Shown here: positions 15,201 through 24,727 of the stretch, piece by piece | Layout: every line of letters begins with the position of its first letter | How positions within the stretch are numbered: position 1 is the stretch's first letter | From: Anaerolineae bacterium | GTDB lineage: Bacteria > Chloroflexota > Anaerolineae > B4-G1 > SLSP01 | Assembly (NCBI GenBank): GCA_016934645.1 | Contig: JAFGSL010000417.1 | Span: 1 to 38,481 of the forward strand | DNA: 38,481 nt | Direction of reading: 5' to 3' | Translations under genes and position numbers: made by a program | Notes under the pieces: model-generated | What the model saw: the letters and a program-made list of their open reading frames with translations, nothing else | Told to the model about the DNA's origin: nothing | Database searches by the model: none

Positions 15201-17565
15201 GTCCCCGATGAACTCGCAGCATTTGCATACATCACGTTGTGTGGCGCTGTTGCTGCTTTGGGCGTTTTTTGCCCAGGTCGCTCTTGCAGCCAGGGAAACC
15301 TCCATCACGCTCGATGAGCCACTGCACATTGCCAGCGGATATGCTTGTCTGGTCACAGGTGATTACCGCCTGGTGGAGGAACATCCGCCGTTGCTCAAGA
15401 TGTTTCAGGCTGCTCCGTTATTGCTGGCTTACCCTCAGTTGCCCGACCCACGTTCACTTCATGGCTGGGATGAGGGCGATCTTATCACAGTGGCGCAGCA
15501 TATGATCGTCGCCTACCGGCCAATCGACCCCCTGGTCTTTGCGGCTCGGGTTCCGACGATGCTAATAGGGGTGCTGTTGGGCGCGTTGATTTTCCGCTGG
15601 ACGCGAGATTTGACCGGCAAACGCAGTTATCTTCCTGTCATCGCTGTCTTTCTATTTGCCTTTGATCCCAACATGCTGGCACATGCCGGTGTCGCTGCTA
15701 CGGATTTGGGTGCCGCTGCCGGGATGTGTGGCGCGCTGTACACCTTCTGGCGTTGGCTAAGGCGGCCTACGTATACTCGCGCTTTGGTGGCCGCCGTACT
15801 TTTGGGTCTGGCCCTGGGCGTGAAGAATACGGCATTGATGCTTGGCCCTATCTACGCTGCGCTTCTTTTGTGGGAGTGTCTGCGCCGCCGTACCTGGAAG
15901 CTCTACCTCTTGCATGGAGTGCTGATTGCGGCGGGAGCATTTTTGCTCCTCTGGGCGATTTACCGTTTTGAATTTGGCGTGATTTCCGGGATTCCGTTCC
16001 CCATCCCTGCGCCAAGCCACCTTTTGCCGCTGCGCAAACTGCAACAGCATATGCAGCACGGACATGCTGCTTTCCTTATGGGCCAGAACTATCACCATGG
16101 CGACTGGCGTTATTTTCCTGTCGCTTTTGCGCTTAAAACACCGCCACTTACCCTGCTGCTTTGTGCCTGGACGTTGTTCGGTGGACTGTGGCGCATCGCA
16201 CAAGCAAGAACCAGATCGCATGTTGTCATAGCCTTGCGTTCGTCAGCGTCTATGTGGCTTTTCTTGTTGCTCTACGGCGCTGTCAGCCTTGCCAGCGGGA
16301 TCAATATCGGCTACCGCCATTTGCTTCCCATGCTGCCGATTATCTACGTGAGCGTCGCGAGTTATGGTCTGCCCGGTATAGGCGCTGCGTTGCAAGCGAT
16401 AAGCTGCAGGCTGGGGAGCGCTTTGCGTTTTACGTTTTACGGACTATTGCTTGAGTATGTCATTGTCACCCTCGGTCTTTTCCCCTGGCATTTGGCCTAC
16501 TTCAACGTTTTGGCCGGTGGGCCGGATGGCGGCTATCGTTATCTGGTGGACTCCAACCTGGACTGGGGGCAGACCTGGAAGGCGCTCCGGCGCTATCTGG
16601 ATGCGGAGGGGATTGCGGAATTCTACATGAGCAGTTATACGATCAATGATCCCCACGCTTACGGCCTCGATTATACCCCGCTGCCACCCTGGCCGGATGC
16701 GCCGCCGGTTATGCCACAGCGTTTCGATCCGCCACCGGGCATCTACACCATCAGCAGCACCCAACTCCAGGGGGTTGTGATTGCCGACCCGGAGATGTTC
16801 GACTATTTCCGCAACCTGGAACCCCGCGCGCGTATCGGCCACGCGATGTTTGTGTATGAGATTTCACCGCACTCCTCCGCAGAATGGATCGCCCAGTGCA
16901 GCACACCGGTGATGCCTTTGCCAGCCGACGTGGCGCGCGAGGGTTTCGGCATTGGGGAAACAGTCCCGCTTCTTAGTTTTGATTGTGCTCAGAGCTGGAT
17001 CATCCCATCCGGAGAGGGGCGTTACGTGCTTTCGCGCGGCTTCACCGACAGGCCTTGGGGGCTGTTGGCACAGGGGAGGCTGGCATACGCGCAGAAGCAA
17101 CCCGGATTCGTTCCGCCCTTCACCATCTATGAATGGGAGACTGCTGTGTCTCCTCAGCCGATCTATCCGATGTCGAATCCACTCACGCTTGGTGCCACGC
17201 TGACCTTTCTTGGTTACGACGCTACGGCGCTCAAAGTCGGTGAAACGAACACTGTGGAAACCTGGTGGCGTGTCGAAGCGCGCCCGGCACAGCCGCTTTC
17301 TTTGATGGCGCACCTGTTACGGGCGGAGGGCGTTCCCATTGCTGTCGGCGATGGTTTGGGCATCCCGGTGGAGCAGTGGATACCGGGTAGCTTGTTGATA
17401 CAACGCCACGAATTTACGATTCCGCCTGAAACTTCACCCGGCGAGTGCGCTTTACAGGTGGGCGCCTATACGCTTCCGGCCCTGGAACGGCTGACAGTTA
17501 CATCGGCAGGAACACCGTCCGCCGATCACGTGGTCGCCGGGCAACTGGAGGTCGTCGCGCCGTGA
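15199..17565 (+). CDS. GT39 subfamily paralogue, first gene of the operon
   Basis: Polytopic glycosyltransferase of 788 residues (785 if ATG 15208 is used). Subfamily landmarks: ITLDEPLHIASGY (Asp39-Glu40), EHPPLLKM, AFDPNMLAHAGVAATDL, YFPVAFALKTPPL, NIGYRHLLPMLPIIYV and GGYRYLVDSNLDWGQ. The soluble tail has the two-cysteine segment (WIAQC ... FDCAQSWIIP), GFVPPFTIYEW and a beta-sandwich (WWRVEARPAQPLSLMAHLL ... GECALQVGAYTL). There is no clear ribosome site; a promoter-like sequence overlaps the start. The stop overlaps the next start by 4 nt (GTGA), so translation is probably coupled. A short three-unit heptamer trace at 16418-16438 lies in the loop that carries large arrays in other copies. 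Acceptor unknown. Confidence 0.8.
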   Translation: MSPMNSQHLHTSRCVALLLLWAFFAQVALAARETSITLDEPLHIASGYACLVTGDYRLVEEHPPLLKMFQAAPLLLAYPQLPDPRSLHGWDEGDLITVAQHMIVAYRPIDPLVFAARVPTMLIGVLLGALIFRWTRDLTGKRSYLPVIAVFLFAFDPNMLAHAGVAATDLGAAAGMCGALYTFWRWLRRPTYTRALVAAVLLGLALGVKNTALMLGPIYAALLLWECLRRRTWKLYLLHGVLIAAGAFLLLWAIYRFEFGVISGIPFPIPAPSHLLPLRKLQQHMQHGHAAFLMGQNYHHGDWRYFPVAFALKTPPLTLLLCAWTLFGGLWRIAQARTRSHVVIALRSSASMWLFLLLYGAVSLASGINIGYRHLLPMLPIIYVSVASYGLPGIGAALQAISCRLGSALRFTFYGLLLEYVIVTLGLFPWHLAYFNVLAGGPDGGYRYLVDSNLDWGQTWKALRRYLDAEGIAEFYMSSYTINDPHAYGLDYTPLPPWPDAPPVMPQRFDPPPGIYTISSTQLQGVVIADPEMFDYFRNLEPRARIGHAMFVYEISPHSSAEWIAQCSTPVMPLPADVAREGFGIGETVPLLSFDCAQSWIIPSGEGRYVLSRGFTDRPWGLLAQGRLAYAQKQPGFVPPFTIYEWETAVSPQPIYPMSNPLTLGATLTFLGYDATALKVGETNTVETWWRVEARPAQPLSLMAHLLRAEGVPIAVGDGLGIPVEQWIPGSLLIQRHEFTIPPETSPGECALQVGAYTLPALERLTVTSAGTPSADHVVAGQLEVVAP
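16418..16438 (+). repeat. Short heptamer trace in GT39 gene
   Basis: Three 7-bp units, GCGCTTT, GCGTTTT and ACGTTTT, encode LRFTF before a membrane helix. They resemble the units at 18614-18648. Short enough that chance is possible. Confidence 0.4.
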
Positions 17566-20003
17566 GACAGCATCCTTCTCGTTATTGGATGATGCGCGGT
17601 GTTGCATTATTGCTGCTACTCGTCCTCTATGCGCAGCTCCTGAGTGCGGCTACGCAACTGTCGGCTACGGTGGATGAGGGCTTTCACATCACCAGTGGTT
17701 ACGAATACCTGCGCACCGGAAAACTACGCCTTTTCGACGAGCACGCCCCGGTGGCGAAGGCACTCTTCGCGTGGCCGCTGTTTTTCGTCCCTGATCTCCC
17801 GCCGCCCGAAACTGCCGATGGCTATGCGAGCGGTGACCTTATCGCCGTGACGCAGGCGACCGTATTGGCCTACCGCCCTCTCGACCGCGTCATCGTCGCG
17901 CCACGGCTGGCGGCTGTGCTGTTGACCTTCATCCTGGCTGCGACGCTTTATCATTGTGCGACTTCGTTCGCTGGCCCGGCGGCGGGATTGCTTGCGCTCT
18001 TCCTCTGCGCCTTCGATCCTAACTTTCTGGCGCACGGCAGTCTGGCAACCACCGATATGGGCGCGACGGCGTTCAGTTTCTGGGCTATCTGGGCCGGTGT
18101 GCGTTGGCTGGAATATCCTACTCGCCGCCGGTGGTGCGTTGCTGCTGTGCTGCTGGGTCTGGCTCAGGGCGCTAAACTGACGGCGTTGTTGCTTTACCCT
18201 GTGTTGGGACTCGGTGTGCTGCTGGCTGTACTGGCGAAGCCACGCTTGCGTCCCAACTCGCGTTCAAAGGGATGGTTCGAATGGTTCTTGGCTTTTGCCG
18301 GGATGGTTGCGCTGTCCCTGCTAGTGTTGTGGGCGCTGTATGGCTTTGAATTGCGCGCCTTGCCTGATGTGTTTGGCGGCGTCGTGCCTTTGCCCGCCGC
18401 CAGCCATATCGAACGCTGGCTGCGCTTGCAGGATAACCTCGCCTATGGACGGGAAGCCTTCTTGTCGGGACAGAACGCCATGCATGGCTGGTGGCAGTAT
18501 TTCCCGGTGGCATTTCTGGTAAAAACCCCTTTGCCTTTATTACTCCTGTTCTGTACGGTTCTTTTACATAGTGGCTACTGCATCTTAAAGTATAGGTCCG
18601 GTGTTTCGCCCCTCACGTTTCATGTTTCACGAATCACGTTTTACGTTTTCCCTCTCCTCTATGCCCTTGCCAGTCTTGCCAGCTCACTCAACATTGGCTA
18701 CCGGCCTCTGTTGCCCATACTGCCATTTCTGTACGTCGGTATTGCGCGTTGTGGATGGCGGGTGGCGAATGGCGAATGGCGAATGGCGAATGGCGAATCA
18801 CGTACCTCTCCTAACCCTTTACTCCTTACTCCTTACTCCTTACTCCTTGTCTGGATGGCTGTTGGTACATTGCGTGTTGCTCCGCATGACCTGACCTTCT
18901 TCAACGAACTTGCCGGTGGGCCGAAAAATGGTTGGCGTTTTCTGGCCGATTCCAACACCGATTGGGGGCAGACATTTAGGGCGTTGGCTGAATATCAACG
19001 GGAAAACGACCTCGGGCCGGTGAATCTCTCGGCTTTTACCTTCTACGATCCGGCGGCCTATGGTGTAGAGTACACCCCCATTGCGCCAATGACAGATGCG
19101 CCGCCGGTGCTGCCCCGCCGCTTTAACCCCGAGCCGGGGATATACGCCATCAGTGCTACGACGCTGGATGGCGTTCCATTGCCTTATCCCTCAACCTTTG
19201 ACTGGTTTCGTCATCGGGAGCCGTTTGCCCAAATTGGCAATGCGATGTTTCTTTATGCAGTAGAGGCCAATGAAGGTAGTTGGGTTGCTCAATGTCTCCT
19301 CCCTGTTGCTCCATTGGCAGGGCAGGTTATCCCCGAAGGATTTGGTATCAATACATTGCGGCTAATTTATTACGACTGTGAACAGAGCTGGGTTTTTCCA
19401 GGAAATGGTAAATCTGCGGGGTGGTACGTCCGAGCGACGTCGGAAATTGAGCAATTGCGCTGGTCGGTAGGAAACCGACATCTAGCATGGTGGCCCACTT
19501 GGGTGTCCCTATTGCCTATGCTCGCTTTGCGCCTGAGCTATGTGCAGCCGATGCCGGGCGAACTGCCGGCCTTTGCCATTGGGGAGTGGGAAGGCGCGTC
19601 CATTACCCCACCGCTCGCTGTTCAAGACGTTGTATTGGAAGAGACACTCACTTTCCTGGGGTATGCTGTCCCAGACACGATTCGAGCAGGAACCACAGTG
19701 GATGTGTTAACCTACTGGCGCGTTCTCGCGCAACCGGTACGGCCTTTATCATTAATGATGCATTTGATCAATGGGCAGGGCGAGACTATTGTTGTGGGGG
19801 ACGGATTGGGTGTACAGATTGACCAGTGGGATGCTGATGATATAATCATTCAGCGGCATCGACTCTCTATACCTGAGGGAATCCCATTAGGCGACTATCA
19901 GCTCCAAACGGGGGCCTACTGGTTAGATACGATGGTGCAATGGTCGCCGACGAGGGGAGGGGAGAGTCAGGCGCTGCTCATGCGTATAAAGGTCACACGT
20001 TGA
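17562..20003 (+). CDS. GT39 subfamily paralogue with heptamer-repeat inserts
   Basis: Polytopic glycosyltransferase of about 813 residues. GTG 17562 overlaps the preceding stop (GTGA) and begins just before the first helix; the open frame upstream to 17445 lies wholly inside the previous gene. Landmarks: ATVDEGFHITSGY (Asp38-Glu39), AFDPNFLAHGSLATTDM, YFPVAFLVKTPLP, NIGYRPLLPILPFLYV and a diverged NGWRFLADSNTDWGQ. The soluble tail keeps the two-cysteine segment (WVAQC ... YDCEQSWVFP), PGELPAFAIGEWEG and the beta-sandwich (TYWRVLAQPVRPLSLMMHL ... YQLQTGAYWLDTMVQW). Heptamer arrays in frame at 18614-18648 and 18764-18846 encode a loop (ANGEWRM repeats) and part of the next helix (LLLTPYSLLLVW). 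Its stop overlaps the TTG start of the next gene. Function inferred as for its paralogues. Confidence 0.8.
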   Translation: MRQHPSRYWMMRGVALLLLLVLYAQLLSAATQLSATVDEGFHITSGYEYLRTGKLRLFDEHAPVAKALFAWPLFFVPDLPPPETADGYASGDLIAVTQATVLAYRPLDRVIVAPRLAAVLLTFILAATLYHCATSFAGPAAGLLALFLCAFDPNFLAHGSLATTDMGATAFSFWAIWAGVRWLEYPTRRRWCVAAVLLGLAQGAKLTALLLYPVLGLGVLLAVLAKPRLRPNSRSKGWFEWFLAFAGMVALSLLVLWALYGFELRALPDVFGGVVPLPAASHIERWLRLQDNLAYGREAFLSGQNAMHGWWQYFPVAFLVKTPLPLLLLFCTVLLHSGYCILKYRSGVSPLTFHVSRITFYVFPLLYALASLASSLNIGYRPLLPILPFLYVGIARCGWRVANGEWRMANGESRTSPNPLLLTPYSLLLVWMAVGTLRVAPHDLTFFNELAGGPKNGWRFLADSNTDWGQTFRALAEYQRENDLGPVNLSAFTFYDPAAYGVEYTPIAPMTDAPPVLPRRFNPEPGIYAISATTLDGVPLPYPSTFDWFRHREPFAQIGNAMFLYAVEANEGSWVAQCLLPVAPLAGQVIPEGFGINTLRLIYYDCEQSWVFPGNGKSAGWYVRATSEIEQLRWSVGNRHLAWWPTWVSLLPMLALRLSYVQPMPGELPAFAIGEWEGASITPPLAVQDVVLEETLTFLGYAVPDTIRAGTTVDVLTYWRVLAQPVRPLSLMMHLINGQGETIVVGDGLGVQIDQWDADDIIIQRHRLSIPEGIPLGDYQLQTGAYWLDTMVQWSPTRGGESQALLMRIKVTR
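18614..18648 (+). repeat. Heptanucleotide array in GT39 gene, site C
   Basis: Five contiguous units: CACGTTT, CATGTTT, CACGAAT, CACGTTT, TACGTTT. They encode TFHVSRITFYV, running from a loop into a membrane helix, at the position equivalent to array C of the 5090 gene but with different units. Confidence 0.8.
18764..18846 (+). repeat. Composite heptanucleotide array in GT39 gene, site D
   Basis: Five exact GGCGAAT units (18764-18798) are followed after 20 bp by four exact TTACTCC units (18819-18846). The first set encodes ANGEWRM repeats (hydrophilic) and the second LLLTPYSLLL (hydrophobic). It occupies the same loop as array D in the 5090 gene. Confidence 0.9.
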
Positions 20004-22528
20004 AAACTTCATCCACTATATTCCAATCCGTTTTTCTAATCTGTAAAATAAATCAAAGCCACCTTTGTTTTGGGATTGGAACGGGCATGCTTCTCTTCTT
20101 GTTTGCCTTGCTGGTGATAGGATCCCGGCAGGTTTCGCTCACTACGGATGAGATGGGCCACGTTGCTTATGGTTACACTGTCTTAACCCGAGGGACAGAG
20201 GCTTTTTGGATGTCTCCCCTGCGTGGTCAACCACTCCTTCTCAATGTGATGGAAGCCTTCTTGCCGTACCTGGCTAATCCTGATATCCCTTTGGAAAAAT
20301 TGGCCGGCTGGGGTGTCTACCTGCGCGCTTTCGTTGAGGATTTTGCATTTCAGATGTTTCGGGTTGAACGGGCGCAGATAGGCTGGTTCCGTTCCGCTGT
20401 GCCCCCAAATGCTTACCCGGTCACTATACCTTCTTACGGCATTGAACAGGATAAGTTGCTTGCTAGGCTACCGATCATGTTTTTGACCGTGCTGCTGGGG
20501 GCGATCGTTTTCCGATGGGGCAGGGAACTTTGGGGACCACAAGCCGGGCTGTTAGCGTTGTTTACGTTGATGTTCGATCCCTTGATTCTCGCACAGGGAG
20601 GCTTGGCCTGCACAGATATGGGGACAAGCGCGCTGGGAATGTCGGCGCTATATGTCGTATGGCATTGGATGCAACGACCTACTTGGCGATTGGCGTTAGG
20701 GACGGGTGTGCTATTAGGACTAACCATGCTGTCCAAATCTTCTGGCGTCTTGTGGATGGCGGCGGCGGCATTGATCGTCATAGGAAATATGCTTTTCTGT
20801 CATGAGACAAAGCAACATCTGCGTTTATTATTTCAAGGCTGCGCTGTTGGAGCAGTGAGTTTGTTGCTCATCTGGGCGTGCTATGGTTTCACTGTGGGAC
20901 GTATCAGTGGACTGTCATTATACTTGCCTGCGCCGGCATATTGGCAGGAAGTACTCTTTATGTCACCTGGAGATGACGCCAGGTGGGTGTTCGCGTTGGG
21001 GATGCGCAAATATGGCAGTTGGTGGTGGTATTTCCCAGTGGCTTTTCTCATCAAAAATCCCTTACCTTTTCTTTTCAGCCTAGCCATTGGCGTGGTAGCC
21101 TTGATTCGTCATGCATTAACTTCTAATATAGGGCTTTTTCAGTTTCGCCGCATCTTTACCCTGCTTCTATTCCCTATCTTCTACACGGTAGTGGCGATAG
21201 GCTGGGGGATGAATATAGGCTATCGTCATCTACTACCTATACATCCTTTTCTTTATCTGATCACTGCTGGGGGGATAAGCAAGTTGTTTGCGGTCGGACC
21301 GCGATGGTCACGTTGGTTGATAGCTGTGGTATTGGTCTGGCTGGCTGTTGAGTCTGGACGAGGATATCCTAATGAGATAGCTTACTTTAACCAATTGGTG
21401 GGTGGTTCAGAGGGAGGATATCGCTATCTGTCTGATTCCAATGTGGAATGGGGGCAATCAGCGGATATTCTCCATGCATACGCGCAGGCACATCCCGATG
21501 TACGTATTGAGCCTCCTGTAGCCAAATTTTTGCCTGCACCGGGGCGTTACCTGGTCAATGCTACTCAACTACAGGGCATGAATATCGGCGACCCTTTCGC
21601 ATATGATTGGTTCCGACATCAGGAACCGGCCATGTTGTTTCACGAAACGTTACTCTTATATCATGTACCGCCTAATAATGTGACTTGGTTTGCTCAATGT
21701 ACTGTTCCGATGGTTCCTCTGGATGATATCGCTATTACTGAAGGAACAGGATTAGACAATCTGCGAAAAATCTATTTTGATTGTACCCAAGCCTGGCTCT
21801 ATCCTTCTGCGGAAGTCGGGACAGATCGTGAATATCCAGCAGCCAACCAATATACAGAGGGAATCTACGCGCTCCATTATGACTTGATCGGTGAATCCAG
21901 CCTTTGTTGGCCAACGTTCCTCCGCTGTCCCCTCGTCCCTGCCGATTCGTTTATGACACGCCACTTGCGCCAGCAAGGTCAGGAGGTGCGTCTGTCTTAT
22001 GAACATAAAATCTCCGATCATCAAACCCCGGCTTTTGTGCTTTACGAGATGCCATCGAATCCTGTCAAGCCCAAGCCGCCGTCGACCGCGCTGAAGTACG
22101 TTACCCCTGTTGAGGCAGCGCCTCGTGAGTTGCTAAGTTCCAACCCGGTAAGTGAAGCTGTACTTTTCGACGGGCGTTTCGCTTTTCTAGGCGTGGCAGC
22201 TTATGCAGATAAAGATGGTCTGGACGTAGAGACTTGGTGGCAGGTTAAGTTACCGACTCATGAGCTACTCACGCGACCTGTGTCAATTATGGCCCATTTG
22301 CTCACCGGGGAGGGAGAAGTCTTGGGGGTATCCGATGGCCTGGGAATCTCGCCTCTGGACTTGCAAAGTGGCGACGTTTTTGTGCAACGGCATCGCTTTT
22401 CCAACTTGCCTGAGGGAGCGCCGATCTGGTTACGGACGGGCGTCTATTGGTTGGACTCTATGGAGCGTTGGCCGGTGACAAACGCGCCACGGGCCGATGC
22501 TGTTTTCATACCCCTGACAAAGGAGTAG
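20000..22528 (+). CDS. GT39 subfamily paralogue, divergent
   Basis: Polytopic glycosyltransferase of about 842 residues. TTG 20000 overlaps the preceding stop (TTGA) and has AAAGGT upstream; the ATG at 19940 lies inside the previous gene. Landmarks: LTTDEMGHVAYGY (Asp50-Glu51), MFDPLILAQGGLACTDM, YFPVAFLIKNPLP, NIGYRHLLPIHPFLYL and GGYRYLSDSNVEWGQ. Two differences from its paralogues stand out: the first outer loop is longer, with a Phe/Trp-rich stretch after ANPDIPLEKL, and about 30 residues are missing after WGQ where the others have a YGxxY segment. The tail has WFAQC ... FDCTQAWLYP, extra sequence with SLCWPTFLRCPLVP (two more cysteines), TPAFVLYEM and the beta-sandwich ending WLRTGVYWLDSMERW. 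The decayed gene at 7602-8740 is its closest relative. Seven bases separate its stop from AGAGG-led TTG 22538. Confidence 0.8.
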   Translation: MKTSSTIFQSVFLICKINQSHLCFGIGTGMLLFLFALLVIGSRQVSLTTDEMGHVAYGYTVLTRGTEAFWMSPLRGQPLLLNVMEAFLPYLANPDIPLEKLAGWGVYLRAFVEDFAFQMFRVERAQIGWFRSAVPPNAYPVTIPSYGIEQDKLLARLPIMFLTVLLGAIVFRWGRELWGPQAGLLALFTLMFDPLILAQGGLACTDMGTSALGMSALYVVWHWMQRPTWRLALGTGVLLGLTMLSKSSGVLWMAAAALIVIGNMLFCHETKQHLRLLFQGCAVGAVSLLLIWACYGFTVGRISGLSLYLPAPAYWQEVLFMSPGDDARWVFALGMRKYGSWWWYFPVAFLIKNPLPFLFSLAIGVVALIRHALTSNIGLFQFRRIFTLLLFPIFYTVVAIGWGMNIGYRHLLPIHPFLYLITAGGISKLFAVGPRWSRWLIAVVLVWLAVESGRGYPNEIAYFNQLVGGSEGGYRYLSDSNVEWGQSADILHAYAQAHPDVRIEPPVAKFLPAPGRYLVNATQLQGMNIGDPFAYDWFRHQEPAMLFHETLLLYHVPPNNVTWFAQCTVPMVPLDDIAITEGTGLDNLRKIYFDCTQAWLYPSAEVGTDREYPAANQYTEGIYALHYDLIGESSLCWPTFLRCPLVPADSFMTRHLRQQGQEVRLSYEHKISDHQTPAFVLYEMPSNPVKPKPPSTALKYVTPVEAAPRELLSSNPVSEAVLFDGRFAFLGVAAYADKDGLDVETWWQVKLPTHELLTRPVSIMAHLLTGEGEVLGVSDGLGISPLDLQSGDVFVQRHRFSNLPEGAPIWLRTGVYWLDSMERWPVTNAPRADAVFIPLTKE

Positions 22529-22537
22529 AGGTGTATA

Positions 22538-24727
22538 TTGACTGTCCCGACTCATGATCGTTGCCCACAAGCGGGTTCCGCCGGCGAGCAAGGTGTTATC
22601 TCCCTGCGATGGCTGTTGATTGCTGCGCTGGTCATCGGTATCGCGCTGCGCACAATGCAATTTCGCCAAATCCCCCCAGGCTTATACCGCGACGAGGCTT
22701 ACAATGGCATGGATGCCTTAAATGTATTGCGGGGTGATATCCGTGTATTTTACGATACTAACTTTGGACGCGAGGGGCTTTTTATTTGGTTGACCGCGCT
22801 TTCTGTGTGGTTCTGGGGCGCATCGCCGCTGGCCGTGCGTTTCCCTTCACTTGTGATAGGCATATTGACCTTATTTACCTGTTATGGTATGACCAAAGAA
22901 CTTTATGGACGGCGCATAGGCACATTCACCACAGCTATCTTTGCCATTATGGTATGGCATGTGCATTTCAGTCGGGTGGGGTTCCGCGCGGTGTTGGTGC
23001 CACTTTTTACGTCTTTGGGCGTGTGGTGTGTCGCGCGGGGGATACGCGTCTCTAAAAACTATTGGCTAGGATTGGGGGGAATGGCAGCCGGCAGCTTGAT
23101 CTATACTTACATTGCCGCGCGCACGGCTATTTTGCCGGTTAGTCTATTCATCATTTATGTCTGGCGGCGACGGCGCTCAGTGGCCGTCCCTACCTTACAG
23201 CAATGGCTGTGGTTTACATTGCCTGCATTAGCTGTGATGTTACCTTTCTTGTTTTACACCATAGCGCATTGGGAAAGTGTTTTTCTCCGCACACAGGTGG
23301 CAGTTGGCCTTTTTACCGTTTCTAACCCGGTACAATTATTAGCGCGCAATCTTTTCAATACACTGGCGATGTTTATATTTCGCGGAGATTTTCTGAGCCG
23401 CCATAATGTCCCCTTGCGCCCGGTTTTCGATCCTGCTTTGGGGATAATGTTTTGTCTGGGCGTGTGGTTGGCAATCCGCCGTTTTCGGCGCGACTATGGA
23501 ACGGCCTTTCTAGTATTTTGGCTATTGGCTATGCTTCTCCCCTCAATATTGACCGAAGATTGCCCGCATTTTATTCGCGCGATAGGTATCTTGCCGTTTG
23601 TCGCTATCTTGCCCGCTCTTGGGCTGGATTGGTGTTGGAAACGCTTATCCAAAATTGGACATTCAGGTTGGGGAACTCTTTTTGTAGTTGTTATTCTCCT
23701 TATTGGTTTAGGAAGCACTGCTTGGGATTATTTTGTGCGTTATCCTACCATGTCAGATATTAATCATAAGTTTGAGTTCGAAACATCAGAGCAATCTACT
23801 AATACTACCCCAGGTGCTTATCGTAAGTTGGATTGGAGCAAAGACGCTTGGCGCATCTTTGCTCACCCACCATCCCAACCGGGGATCTGTTATCGTTTTG
23901 AATGTGCCGGCGTAGAACTGGCGAATGAGATAAATTCCTATCTGGAAACCGGATGGACCAGAAATACTGGGCGCGTTATTCCTCAACCTGGACGTAGTGA
24001 CCGCCAGGTATTTGTGCAATATCAGCTATGGAAAGATGTGATCAACGCGCATTTCCTCATCCCTGATTCACCTGGGTTTAACGTTCCCCAGGATGGACTC
24101 ATTAACTCTGTAGCACCCAAGCCTGCTCTCCCTATGGTCTTTTATGGATGGTATAACCAATACTACCCGGAGTTTTGGGTTGCTGAGATGCAGACGTTAT
24201 TACCTCCTAACTCACTCGTGGAAGTACAAGAGGGCATGTGGACGATTACCCATCAAGACTGGTCACCGCATCCCGCATATCTCAAATTTACTGCCACCCC
24301 GAGCGCTATCCCCAATGATTTCTTTGCGCAGTTTGCGCAGGGTATCAGCCTGGTTTCCGGCTGCGTGACCCCACAACCGCAAGGTATTGCTGTGCTCCTT
24401 ACTTGGTATGCCGATCGCCCAATTCAGGCTGATTATAAAGTTTTTGTCCACTATGAACGCGACCAGCAGATTATTGCCCAGGCCGATGCTTATCCAGCTT
24501 ACGGTTACCATCGCACCTACAACTGGCGAGTTGGTGACCAGTTACTTGATACCTACGTGTTATCTGTTTCTGGGAATGTTGTCAATGATCGTATATGGGT
24601 GGGATTGTATACAGAAGCGACGCTCGAACGTCTACCTGTACTCAATGCAACCACATCTACAGCAGATAATAGAATTATGATCCCATTATCTATTTGCGTT
24701 AAGGAGCCACTAGATGAAGTTCAATAA
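22538..24727 (+). CDS. GT39/ArnT-type membrane glycosyltransferase
   Basis: Polytopic protein of 729 residues from a different GT39 branch than its upstream neighbours. The first outer loop has PGLYRDEAYNG (Asp52-Glu53) and FGREGLFIW, then FSRVGFRAVLVP, typical of the ArnT/PMT-like group. About eleven helices lie in residues 22-400. The soluble region (400-729) has WYNQYYPEFW and ends in one beta-sandwich (WYADRPIQADYKVFVHY ... IWVGLYTEATLERLPV). The start codon is TTG, supported by AGAGG 6 nt upstream; the next ATG lies well inside. The 3' end overlaps the next gene by 14 nt, so the two are probably coupled. It lacks the two-cysteine segment and the DSNLDWGQ motif. Probably uses a polyprenyl-phosphate sugar; acceptor unknown. 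Confidence 0.8.
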   Translation: MTVPTHDRCPQAGSAGEQGVISLRWLLIAALVIGIALRTMQFRQIPPGLYRDEAYNGMDALNVLRGDIRVFYDTNFGREGLFIWLTALSVWFWGASPLAVRFPSLVIGILTLFTCYGMTKELYGRRIGTFTTAIFAIMVWHVHFSRVGFRAVLVPLFTSLGVWCVARGIRVSKNYWLGLGGMAAGSLIYTYIAARTAILPVSLFIIYVWRRRRSVAVPTLQQWLWFTLPALAVMLPFLFYTIAHWESVFLRTQVAVGLFTVSNPVQLLARNLFNTLAMFIFRGDFLSRHNVPLRPVFDPALGIMFCLGVWLAIRRFRRDYGTAFLVFWLLAMLLPSILTEDCPHFIRAIGILPFVAILPALGLDWCWKRLSKIGHSGWGTLFVVVILLIGLGSTAWDYFVRYPTMSDINHKFEFETSEQSTNTTPGAYRKLDWSKDAWRIFAHPPSQPGICYRFECAGVELANEINSYLETGWTRNTGRVIPQPGRSDRQVFVQYQLWKDVINAHFLIPDSPGFNVPQDGLINSVAPKPALPMVFYGWYNQYYPEFWVAEMQTLLPPNSLVEVQEGMWTITHQDWSPHPAYLKFTATPSAIPNDFFAQFAQGISLVSGCVTPQPQGIAVLLTWYADRPIQADYKVFVHYERDQQIIAQADAYPAYGYHRTYNWRVGDQLLDTYVLSVSGNVVNDRIWVGLYTEATLERLPVLNATTSTADNRIMIPLSICVKEPLDEVQ

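Noticed and set aside
17445..17561. Upstream extension of the 17562 gene
   Set aside because: These 39 codons lie wholly inside the preceding gene and are Arg/Gly-rich. The GTGA overlap at 17562 fits the pattern of neighbouring junctions.
19940..19999. ATG start 20 codons upstream of the 20000 gene
   Set aside because: It lies inside the preceding gene and adds polar residues before the first helix. TTG 20000 overlaps the upstream stop and has AAAGGT upstream.
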